A stretch of DNA of 5,466 bases. It comes from Polyangia bacterium. Its GTDB lineage: Bacteria > Myxococcota_A > Polyangia > Polyangiales > Polyangiaceae. The stretch covers positions 1-5,466 of the forward strand of contig JAUIKB010000450.1 of NCBI GenBank assembly GCA_030430975.1, written 5' to 3'. Both the position numbers and the translations under genes were made by a program. The notes beneath the pieces were generated by a model. The model worked only from the letters and a program-made list of their open reading frames with translations, was not told the origin of the DNA and did no database searches. Shown one piece after another: positions 1 to 5,466 of the stretch (position 1 is the first letter of the stretch; each line of letters starts with the position of its first letter).

Positions 1-480
1 CGATGGGCAACGCGGCACAGTACTGGACGGTGTTCGAACGCAATTCGGAAGTCGTGCCGCTGGCCGGCACGCTGCTGGCCAACCGGTTGTTGTGGATGGC
101 CATCGGTATCGGCATGCTGGTGCTGACCGTTCACCGTTTCCGCTTTGAAATCGGGACTTCCAAAAAACGTAAAGCCGCGGCGGAGGGGCCCGAGCCAGTG
201 AGTCTCGCGGCGCCTGCGGAGTTTCCCCGCCAGAAGGCCGAACTCCGCGCCAACACGGCATTCCGGCAGTTCCTGGCGAGGTTGCGCTTCGAGGTCGGCG
301 GGGTGCTGCGCAGCGTGTTCTTATGGCACGCCGGTCTATCCGGTCACCCGCGTGTTGTCCGGCCTGTTGCAGGGCACGGTAACGCTGGCCCTGATGATCG
401 TCATGGTGTTCTACGGCGCCGACCTGGTGTGGCGCGACCGGGAAGCCCGTTTCCAGGAACTGCTCGGCAGCACACCCACA
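1..480 (+). pseudogene. Remnant of ABC-2 type permease (M1-aminopeptidase-associated class), frameshifted and truncated
   Basis: This is an interior piece of a large membrane permease of the kind fused to or paired with M1-family aminopeptidases. Frame 3 reads from the left edge with no stop. It shows family-like text (QYWTVFERNS, then LLANRLLWMAIGIGMLVLTV, a membrane helix, ending in RFRFE) and later RFEVGGVLRSVF, ending near 320. From 322 the family sequence continues in another frame: YGTPVYPVTRVLSGLLQG, a second hydrophobic helix (VTLALMIVMVFYGADLVW), then RDREARFQELLGSTPTP. In relatives, as I recall them, a further membrane stretch lies between LRSV and the YGTPVYPVTR motif. An internal deletion plus a frame change therefore fits better than a simple one-base error. 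Family likeness ends at about 480, well short of the normal C-terminus. The ATG at 3 is probably an internal methionine, and the true start lies outside the window. An assembly artefact is the alternative. The family call is good; the mutation mechanism is inferred. Confidence 0.7.
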
Positions 481-526
481 CCTATAAGGGCGGTAGGTTT
501 TCAAGTTGAGGGGCTTGTCACAACCC

Positions 527-532
527 AAGGAG
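527..532 (+). promoter_or_regulatory. Shine-Dalgarno site of the acyl-CoA dehydrogenase gene
   Basis: AAGGAG lies 9 bases upstream of the GTG at 542. It decides the start: the same frame is open back to a TTG at 506, but that codon would place this site inside the coding region, and the extra 12 residues show no family likeness. Confidence 0.75.
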
Positions 533-541
533 TCGACTGCC

Positions 542-2380
542 GTGTCCCAAGGAATCAACCGCTTCAAAGCCGACCTACGCGAGCTTCACTTTGTGCTGTT
601 CGAGCAGTTCAAACTAGGTGAATTGCTAGGAAAAGATCCGTTCGCTGACTGGGGTGAGGAAGAGGTCGCGGCCATCTTCAACGAAGTGCACCGGTTCGGT
701 GTCGAGGTTCTTGGGCCGCTCAACTCGGTCGGCGACCAAACGGGCTGCCATGTCGAAGACGGACAGGTCATCACACCTCCCGGCTTCAAAGAGGCGTGGA
801 CCAAACTCTATGAGACCGGTTTCAAGAGCCTCGCGATCTCACCTGAGTACGGTGGCATGGGCGCTCCCAGCTCGGTCAACGCGCTGGCGACCGAGCTCAC
901 TAGCGGCCCCAACACGGCGTTCGACATGTACCCAGGGCTAACCATTGGCGCCGCCGAACTCATCGAGGCGTTCGGGAACGATATCCAGCGAGAATACTTC
1001 TGCGAGAAGATGTTCAACGGGACGTGGGCCGGAACGATGTGCTTGTCTGAACCCCAAGCGGGAAGCGACGTCGGCGAATCGAAAACCAGCGCCAAAAAGA
1101 ACCCTGACGGGACGTACTCGATCAAGGGCGCCAAGATGTGGATCAGCGGCGGCGATCACGACCTGACTGAGAACATCATTCATATGGTCCTGGCTCGCAT
1201 CGAGGGAGCGCCTAAGGGCACAAAGGGCCTGTCGCTGTTCATCGTTCCCAAGTTCCGCATCAAAGACGACGGTGCACTCGAGCCGAACGACGTGACCGTG
1301 GCATCGATCGAACACAAGATGGGGATCAAGGGTTCGTCGACTGCGCTGCTTCAATTCGGCGACAACGATGACTGTCGCGGACGACTGCTGGGGGACGCTG
1401 AGCATCAGGGCATCAAGCAGATGTTTCGCATGATGAACTATGCGCGCATCGGCGTTGGTATCCAGGGCCTATCGATAGCCGGTACGGCGTACCTCAACGC
1501 CGTCGAGTACGCCAAGGAGCGCAAACAGGGCCCGAGCATCAAGAACTGGAAGGACCCGCAAGCCCCGCGCGTTCCTATCATCGAGCATCCCGACGTTCGC
1601 CGAATGCTGCTCGACATGAAGGCCCGGGTCGAAGGCATCCGGCGCTTGGTAATCAAGGGTTCCATGCATCTCGACCGCTGCACGGCTCTGGGTGATTCCG
1701 ATGAAGAAAAATTGGCGTACCACATGGGTCAGATCGAGCTGATCACCCCGCTGATCAAGGCATACTCTTCAGACCAGAGCTTCCGCATCTGTGAAACGGC
1801 CATCCAAGTCCACGGCGGCGTCGGGTACACACAGGATTTCCCGGTTGAGCAATACTGCCGCGACTCGAAGATCTTCAGCATCTATGAAGGCACGAATCAT
1901 ATTCAGGCCCTCGACCTGGTCGGCCGCAAACTCGGCCAGCGGGGCGGTGCCAACATGCAGGCGCTGCTCGGTGACATCGCGACGTTCGTCGGCGCTAACA
2001 GCGACCACGCCGAGCTGGGTGACGCGGTCAAGACTCTGGGCGAAGCGAGCAACGCAATCGCGGGTTGCGCGATGCAGTTTCTGGCTTGGTTTCAGCAAGA
2101 TCAGCTTGAGTTGGTACCGCTATCAGCGAATCAATTCCTACACATCATGTCGGAATGCGTCGTCGGCTGGCTGCTCCTGGAGTCGGCGGTTATCGCGCTC
2201 GAAAAACTCTCCACGCTCGACGAGAGCCATCCCGACTACGCGTTCTATCGCAGCAAGAAGCACGTCGCCAACTACTGGGCGCGCAACGTCCTGCCAAACG
2301 TGATCAGCGGAGCTGAAATCGTCAAGACACCCGACATGAGCGCGATGGCGATCTCCGACGCAGGGTTCGGCGCGTACTGA
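542..2380 (+). CDS. Acyl-CoA dehydrogenase, long (about 600-residue) class
   Basis: This is an FAD-dependent flavoenzyme that oxidises an acyl-CoA thioester to the trans-2-enoyl-CoA, passing electrons to an electron-transfer flavoprotein; it should be cytosolic. The 612 residues match the long DmdC/FadE-like class. An N-terminal helix segment (residues 3-35, DLRELHFVLFEQ) precedes the N-terminal helical domain (about 37-163). The middle beta domain opens with CLSEPQAGSD (167-176), a near match to the first family signature. The C-terminal helical domain carries QVHGGVGY (422-429) and IYEGTNHIQ, in which Glu449 aligns with the catalytic base of medium-chain acyl-CoA dehydrogenase. An additional helical C-terminal domain occupies about 475-600. 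The GTG start is set by AAGGAG nine bases upstream. The reading frame is intact. The substrate cannot be read from the sequence: database entries often label this class 3-methylmercaptopropionyl-CoA dehydrogenase, but with no dmd neighbours that label would be unsafe. No beta-oxidation partner is in view. Confidence 0.95.
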   Translation: MSQGINRFKADLRELHFVLFEQFKLGELLGKDPFADWGEEEVAAIFNEVHRFGVEVLGPLNSVGDQTGCHVEDGQVITPPGFKEAWTKLYETGFKSLAISPEYGGMGAPSSVNALATELTSGPNTAFDMYPGLTIGAAELIEAFGNDIQREYFCEKMFNGTWAGTMCLSEPQAGSDVGESKTSAKKNPDGTYSIKGAKMWISGGDHDLTENIIHMVLARIEGAPKGTKGLSLFIVPKFRIKDDGALEPNDVTVASIEHKMGIKGSSTALLQFGDNDDCRGRLLGDAEHQGIKQMFRMMNYARIGVGIQGLSIAGTAYLNAVEYAKERKQGPSIKNWKDPQAPRVPIIEHPDVRRMLLDMKARVEGIRRLVIKGSMHLDRCTALGDSDEEKLAYHMGQIELITPLIKAYSSDQSFRICETAIQVHGGVGYTQDFPVEQYCRDSKIFSIYEGTNHIQALDLVGRKLGQRGGANMQALLGDIATFVGANSDHAELGDAVKTLGEASNAIAGCAMQFLAWFQQDQLELVPLSANQFLHIMSECVVGWLLLESAVIALEKLSTLDESHPDYAFYRSKKHVANYWARNVLPNVISGAEIVKTPDMSAMAISDAGFGAY

Positions 2381-2404
2381 GCGGCGAATCGTCGAAGTGC
2401 GGCT

Positions 2405-2428
2405 GCTGATCATCAGGGATTGATCAGC
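2405..2428. terminator. Possible hairpin between convergent genes (weak terminator candidate)
   Basis: GCTGATCA (2405-2412) and TGATCAGC (2421-2428) form a perfect 8-bp stem around an 8-base loop. It lies in the 72-bp gap between the ends of the acyl-CoA dehydrogenase and glycosyltransferase genes, where a bidirectional terminator would be expected. No T-run follows on either strand, so it is not a canonical intrinsic terminator. It could instead be an RNA-stabilising hairpin or chance. Confidence 0.35.
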
Positions 2429-2452
2429 GTGTGTCGATCGGCGGGAAGTGGA

Positions 2453-4519
2453 TCAGCGAGGTCGGACGCGGTACAGGCCGAGTTCGACACCCTGGCCCTC
2501 CGTGAGCCCGTCGGACATCGCCGCGTCGTAGTATCGACTTTGAAACTGAACGGTTTCGACCGGAACGAGCGGATGTACTGACGCTACCGCTGAGCAAGCG
2601 GGAGCGATGTCTTCGTCCCGGTGCTTAAAGCTGTAACAAGATAGCCCGCGATAGATCATCAGGCATTCGGGTGGCTTCGCTAGGATAGCGCGGGCCTCGC
2701 TGGTGAGCGGATCGGCACCCTTCGGAAACCGCTGCGTGTGATCCCGCGGCGCGGTCGTTACACGAGCGTCGAAGCGCTGACGATAGCGACCGTCGCGATA
2801 GTAGTCACCGATCCGTGTGAATCGTAAATCACCTGGCTCGCCTGTCGCGAACTCGAGAACGGTACATCCCTCAGGGATGCGCTCACGCACCGAACTTACG
2901 AACGCGTACTCGCGCGGTAGGTTGAAGTCTAAGTCGCGCACGAAGCTGAGCTGAAACAGCGGGCTCAAAGCCAAGGCCGCCAATAGCGCGGGAACCAATC
3001 GACGTCGGTGACGCTCGAAGCGTTCCACGGTCGCCTGGACGCCACACGCCGTGAGCAACAGGAACGGGACGATCAGGTGCAGGTGATAGCGCGCCTGCAT
3101 CTCGATGCGATCGGGTACCACGACCGCATGCGCCATCAGAAACATGACGATCCACCCGAGGAGGAGCAGCATCAAGCGTCGGTTCGTGCGCCATAGCGAC
3201 ACCGCACCGTACACTGCGAGCACCAGAAACAACGGCGGGGTGACGCGCGGACTCAACAGGCTGTTGAACTGCGGATCGACTAGGATCCGCAAGCCGTTCT
3301 GAACGGTGGTTAGGCTGAGCCCTTCCCCGACTTGAGTTCCGTGGTCGGCGCTCAGCTCGATCCCGGCGGCTACCGCCCCAACAGCCGCGACCGTACCGAC
3401 AACCCCGACTACACGCCCCTTAGGCAGGTCTCGGGAGGTTAACAAGCCCACACCGAACAACACCGGGACGAATAGGACATTGAGCGGACGCACGAACATG
3501 ATCGCCCAGATGATCGGAATCGCCGCCACCAGAGCGACACCACGCCAGAGCCGAGACTCGTCCCGGAGCGCCACGTGAGTCAGCGCTAGGCTTACGCTCG
3601 ACAAGACAAGCGACGTCATGAACGCCACCTCGCTGCGCGAGAACCGTATATGCATGGGCAGGACAGCGACGAGAAAGGCTGCGAGTAGGGCCAGCCGGGC
3701 GTCGCGAACCAGGTATCGACCGTGGGCGAACATCGCCAGCGGCGCGAACACGGCGAACACAAAGGTCAAGGCGTGGATGACCTCGGTCAGATACAAAGAA
3801 CCCCCGGCGCGATCCGCCAGCGCGGGCAGCGCCAGACCGTGGAACGTCAGCCTAGGCAGCGCCTCCAACCTGGAGAAAGGCCACGCTCCCAATACGGCTT
3901 CAGGTGCGATCCACCAACGCAGCAGAGCTCCCCCGACCGTCACCACCAACAACGCGGGCAACACCCAACGCGGTGCACCCCGCGCGGCGCGCCAGGCGAG
4001 GCTTAATAGTACGAGGAAAATAAAAGCCGTTTGGACCAGTCCATCGCGCACCCAAGACGATATGGGAGCCTGTTCGACGCGCGTCTTTTGGCGTATCACC
4101 GAGCGCGGGGTTGACCACAATCCCCCCGCATCGTTGGCGCGAACAGCCGCCATGACGAGTTTGAAAGCCTCCGCCGCCGGGCCTTCGCGCACGCTGGGAT
4201 CGGCGTCGACTGCGAAGCTCTTGGTTCGATCGCTCGAACTCGTAAACTCCGGGTGCCGGAGCCAAAACGTAACTTTGGTGCCGGTCTGGGTGTTCTTGAG
4301 CCCAACGGCGATCTGGATAGGCTCAATATCGACATCCCAGAGCGCCCATCCGTTCGCAACAGGCTTGCCCACCGAGTACGGCCGAAACATCGCCTCGATG
4401 GCTCCTTGCTGGCGCCGTTCCAGCACCGGCCGCACTTCGGCTACGGCTTGCGAAGTCCAGGTCAGCGCGCCGACAACGAGCAACAGGCTCGGTAACAGAC
4501 GCCGCAGCGCATCCATCAC
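2453..4519 (-). CDS. Putative GT-C (PMT/GT39-like) membrane glycosyltransferase with exported N-terminal domain
   Basis: This is a polytopic inner-membrane protein of 688 residues, probably transferring a sugar from a lipid-phosphate donor on the outer face. An N-terminal signal or anchor (1-28, ending QAVA before E) is followed by an extracytoplasmic domain (about 29-155) that I do not recognise. About eleven to twelve hydrophobic segments follow between 160 and 525. The first cytoplasmic loop is basic (RAARGAPR), which places the next loop (204-245, with E207 and E219) outside, where GT-C enzymes hold catalytic acids. LPMHIRFSRSE (287-297) resembles the conserved PMT_2 helix motif. The last 160 residues are soluble, extracytoplasmic and contain Cys552, Cys619, Cys628 and Cys642. 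The start is either GTG at 4519 or ATG at 4516. The first overlaps the SMUG1 stop by four bases and the second by one, so coupled translation is likely. Substrate and acceptor are unknown. The membrane-protein call is very strong; the transferase call is moderate. Confidence 0.72.
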   Translation of the reverse strand: MMDALRRLLPSLLLVVGALTWTSQAVAEVRPVLERRQQGAIEAMFRPYSVGKPVANGWALWDVDIEPIQIAVGLKNTQTGTKVTFWLRHPEFTSSSDRTKSFAVDADPSVREGPAAEAFKLVMAAVRANDAGGLWSTPRSVIRQKTRVEQAPISSWVRDGLVQTAFIFLVLLSLAWRAARGAPRWVLPALLVVTVGGALLRWWIAPEAVLGAWPFSRLEALPRLTFHGLALPALADRAGGSLYLTEVIHALTFVFAVFAPLAMFAHGRYLVRDARLALLAAFLVAVLPMHIRFSRSEVAFMTSLVLSSVSLALTHVALRDESRLWRGVALVAAIPIIWAIMFVRPLNVLFVPVLFGVGLLTSRDLPKGRVVGVVGTVAAVGAVAAGIELSADHGTQVGEGLSLTTVQNGLRILVDPQFNSLLSPRVTPPLFLVLAVYGAVSLWRTNRRLMLLLLGWIVMFLMAHAVVVPDRIEMQARYHLHLIVPFLLLTACGVQATVERFERHRRRLVPALLAALALSPLFQLSFVRDLDFNLPREYAFVSSVRERIPEGCTVLEFATGEPGDLRFTRIGDYYRDGRYRQRFDARVTTAPRDHTQRFPKGADPLTSEARAILAKPPECLMIYRGLSCYSFKHRDEDIAPACSAVASVHPLVPVETVQFQSRYYDAAMSDGLTEGQGVELGLYRVRPR

Positions 4520-5229
4520 GACAGGCGCACGCCGGCCCTGCGAAGATCCGCCTCCGCTGCGGGGGCCCAGCCCCGATTCGCTTTAGGGCTGGCGGGGCTG
4601 GGGTGAAGCATCACCGCGACCCCGACGTCGAGCCCAGTCAAAGCGGTCTGCGCTCGCTTCTGTGCGAACACACCGACGCCTACAACGAGTTCGGGTTGGA
4701 GTTCTCGAATCGTCGCGCGGAGCGCCTCATCGCACGTTTCGATCAGCGGTTCGCGTTCGGCCTTCGGCAGCTTGTCAGGGGTCAGATTCTTGCCCGTATC
4801 GCCCATGAAGACCAGCGGACAGTAGTTCACGACAAAGAAACGGTCGAAGAAGCGATCGGGAGTTCGAAAACGTTCGCGCGCCCAGCCCCACAACCGGGCG
4901 CCGCTAACCTCGGAGCGTTGGCAATCGAACCCGGTGATCGGACGCTTTGGATGTTCGACCGGCGGCTTGTTTACCTTCCCGGTAATACCGAGCCAGTCAC
5001 GCACAGACGCCACCTCTCCGAAGGGCACGCCTGTTTGCGCCATACCGAACGGCCCGGGGTTCATGCCGAGCATCACGACTTGCTTCGGTGCCGCGCCATA
5101 CCGTTTCAGGTACTGCTCCGCGGGAGCTCGCGCGTAGTCCAGTGGGTTGTACACGAACGCCACCGGGTCGGAGAACGACAGTTCTGACACCCGCTTGCTT
5201 AGCTTCCTCGAGATGCTGACGAGCGACAC
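4516..5229 (-). CDS. smug1: SMUG1-type single-strand-selective uracil-DNA glycosylase
   Basis: This is a base-excision repair enzyme that removes uracil and related oxidised or deaminated bases from DNA, leaving an abasic site. The 237-residue protein is strikingly like animal SMUG1. Motif 1, GMNPGPFGMAQTGVPFG (55-71), appears identical to human SMUG1 from memory, with Asn57 matching human Asn85. FVVNYCPL contains Asn135 (human Asn163), and the motif LHPSP has His209 (human His239). Near-identical blocks also include RDWLGI, EHPKRP, SEVSGAR and NLTP. One difference lies in the DNA-intercalating wedge, where Arg243 of human SMUG1 is replaced by Ala213. The frame is open upstream to a GTG at 5352, but that start would overlap the divergent gene at 5337, and likeness begins only at SISRKLS. 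I therefore chose the GTG at 5229. It lacks a clear Shine-Dalgarno site, so this start is less certain than the function. The gene leads an apparent operon with the glycosyltransferase. Confidence 0.93.
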   Translation of the reverse strand: MSLVSISRKLSKRVSELSFSDPVAFVYNPLDYARAPAEQYLKRYGAAPKQVVMLGMNPGPFGMAQTGVPFGEVASVRDWLGITGKVNKPPVEHPKRPITGFDCQRSEVSGARLWGWARERFRTPDRFFDRFFVVNYCPLVFMGDTGKNLTPDKLPKAEREPLIETCDEALRATIRELQPELVVGVGVFAQKRAQTALTGLDVGVAVMLHPSPASPKANRGWAPAAEADLRRAGVRLS

Positions 5230-5235
5230 CGAGTG

Positions 5236-5265
5236 ACGATAGGCGCGGGTTTGGCAGGACTTCAA
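5236..5265 (-). promoter_or_regulatory. Candidate sigma70-like promoter for the SMUG1-glycosyltransferase operon
   Basis: Read on the minus strand, TTGAAG (5265-5260) and TATCGT (5241-5236) are separated by 18 bases, each with four of six consensus matches. The -10 box ends six bases before the chosen GTG at 5229, so transcription would start at or next to the start codon. That would make a leaderless message, consistent with the lack of a visible Shine-Dalgarno site. In GC-rich DNA such matches arise by chance, so this is only a candidate. Confidence 0.25.
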
Positions 5266-5279
5266 GGGCGTCGTTACAT
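5251..5279 (+). promoter_or_regulatory. Candidate sigma70-like promoter for the divergent hydrolase gene
   Basis: TTGGCA (5251-5256, five of six matches to the -35 consensus) lies 17 bases before TTACAT (5274-5279, three of six matches to the -10 consensus). This would give a leader of about 50 bases before the GTG at 5337. It overlaps the candidate minus-strand promoter. A short inverted repeat, CCCAC-GGC-GTGGG (5281-5293), sits at the expected transcription start and could be an operator or chance. Confidence 0.25.
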
Positions 5280-5336
5280 CCCCACGGCGTGGGCGTCGTG
5301 ATTGCTGCGGCCTGGCGCCCATGCTGAGATGCCGCC

Positions 5337-5466
5337 GTGGGAAAACAGCCACTGCGCCTTCCGTTTCAATTCACGGAAGCACCGGAACACACTCAGCGGG
5401 AAATCGTCTACCATTCGGCCGCAGACGGCTATCCGCTGACCGGCGTTCTGTATCTTCCACCGAAGA
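5337..5466 (+). CDS. N-terminal fragment of a probable alpha/beta-hydrolase (cut by window edge)
   Basis: Only 43 codons are visible, reading VGKQPLRLPFQFTEAP and ending YHSAADGYPLTGVLYLPPK, open to the right edge. The pattern of a first beta strand (REIVYHS), then an A-D-G turn, then a strand such as LTGVLYLPP is typical of the N-terminus of alpha/beta-hydrolases of the serine aminopeptidase S33 or dienelactone hydrolase kind. The nucleophile elbow and the rest of the catalytic triad would lie outside the window. A TGA at 5325 closes the frame upstream and there is no in-frame ATG, so GTG at 5337 is the best start; the Shine-Dalgarno match is weak. It is divergent from SMUG1 across about 107 bases. 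The substrate is unknown, and the family call rests on a short stretch. Confidence 0.6.
   Translation, partial: MGKQPLRLPFQFTEAPEHTQREIVYHSAADGYPLTGVLYLPPK

Noticed and set aside
460..488. TATAAG at 483-488 as a -10 box for the dehydrogenase gene
   Set aside because: No acceptable -35 element lies 16-19 bases upstream, and the hexamer alone is weak evidence.
506..541. TTG at 506 as the start of the acyl-CoA dehydrogenase
   Set aside because: The added 12 residues are not family-like and would cover the strong AAGGAG site that serves the GTG at 542.
938..1405. A 155-codon minus-strand open frame inside the acyl-CoA dehydrogenase gene
   Set aside because: It lies opposite the conserved middle domain of a recognised enzyme and has no family-like features; it is a shadow frame.
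3618..4586. A 322-codon open frame on the plus strand opposite the glycosyltransferase and the SMUG1 end
   Set aside because: It is antisense to a clearly hydrophobic, well-formed membrane protein, has low-complexity Arg/Ser/Ala-rich text with no motif, and is expected by chance in GC-rich DNA.
5230..5352. GTG at 5352 as the start of SMUG1
   Set aside because: The extra 41 residues are Arg/Pro-rich with no SMUG1 likeness, and the start would overlap the divergent hydrolase gene that begins at 5337. It is not fully excluded because AAGG lies upstream of it.
1..5466. CRISPR array, tRNA, insertion-sequence ends or a defence/retron-like system
   Set aside because: I saw no regularly spaced repeats, cloverleaf arms, transposase motifs or recognisable defence domains on either strand.

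Overview
The window looks like a piece of a GC-rich bacterial chromosome, probably from a Myxococcota/deltaproteobacterium-like lineage. The lineage guess comes from recalled resemblance of two proteins: the long acyl-CoA dehydrogenase, with its N-terminal helix motif, and a eukaryote-like SMUG1 DNA glycosylase, which is scattered among bacteria. No search could be run, so the taxonomy is inference. I see no rRNA, tRNA, CRISPR array, insertion sequence or phage gene.

Layout. Positions 1-480 (+) hold a broken interior piece of a large ABC-2 type permease of the class fused or linked to M1 aminopeptidases. It runs in from the left edge, changes reading frame near 321 where conserved family sequence appears to be missing, and stops matching the family at about 480. 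Positions 542-2380 (+) encode an intact 612-residue acyl-CoA dehydrogenase with its own Shine-Dalgarno site. A 72-bp convergent gap (2381-2452) carries repeated TGATCA-type words, including a perfect 8-bp stem. On the minus strand, a membrane protein of the GT-C (PMT/GT39-like) glycosyltransferase type (4519-2453) lies directly downstream of, and overlaps, a SMUG1-type uracil-DNA glycosylase (5229-4516). At the right edge a divergent gene (5337 onward, +) begins an alpha/beta-hydrolase-like protein that the window cuts off.

How the genes relate. The acyl-CoA dehydrogenase stands alone as a fatty-acid or acyl-CoA oxidation enzyme. The SMUG1 and glycosyltransferase genes share a stop/start overlap, so they are very probably co-transcribed and perhaps translationally coupled, although no shared pathway is obvious. 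SMUG1 and the hydrolase are divergent across about 107 bp that contains candidate overlapping promoters. I did not find a convincing new multi-gene system. The most noteworthy items are the bacterial SMUG1, its coupling to a glycosyltransferase with an unusual exported N-terminal domain, and the decayed permease.
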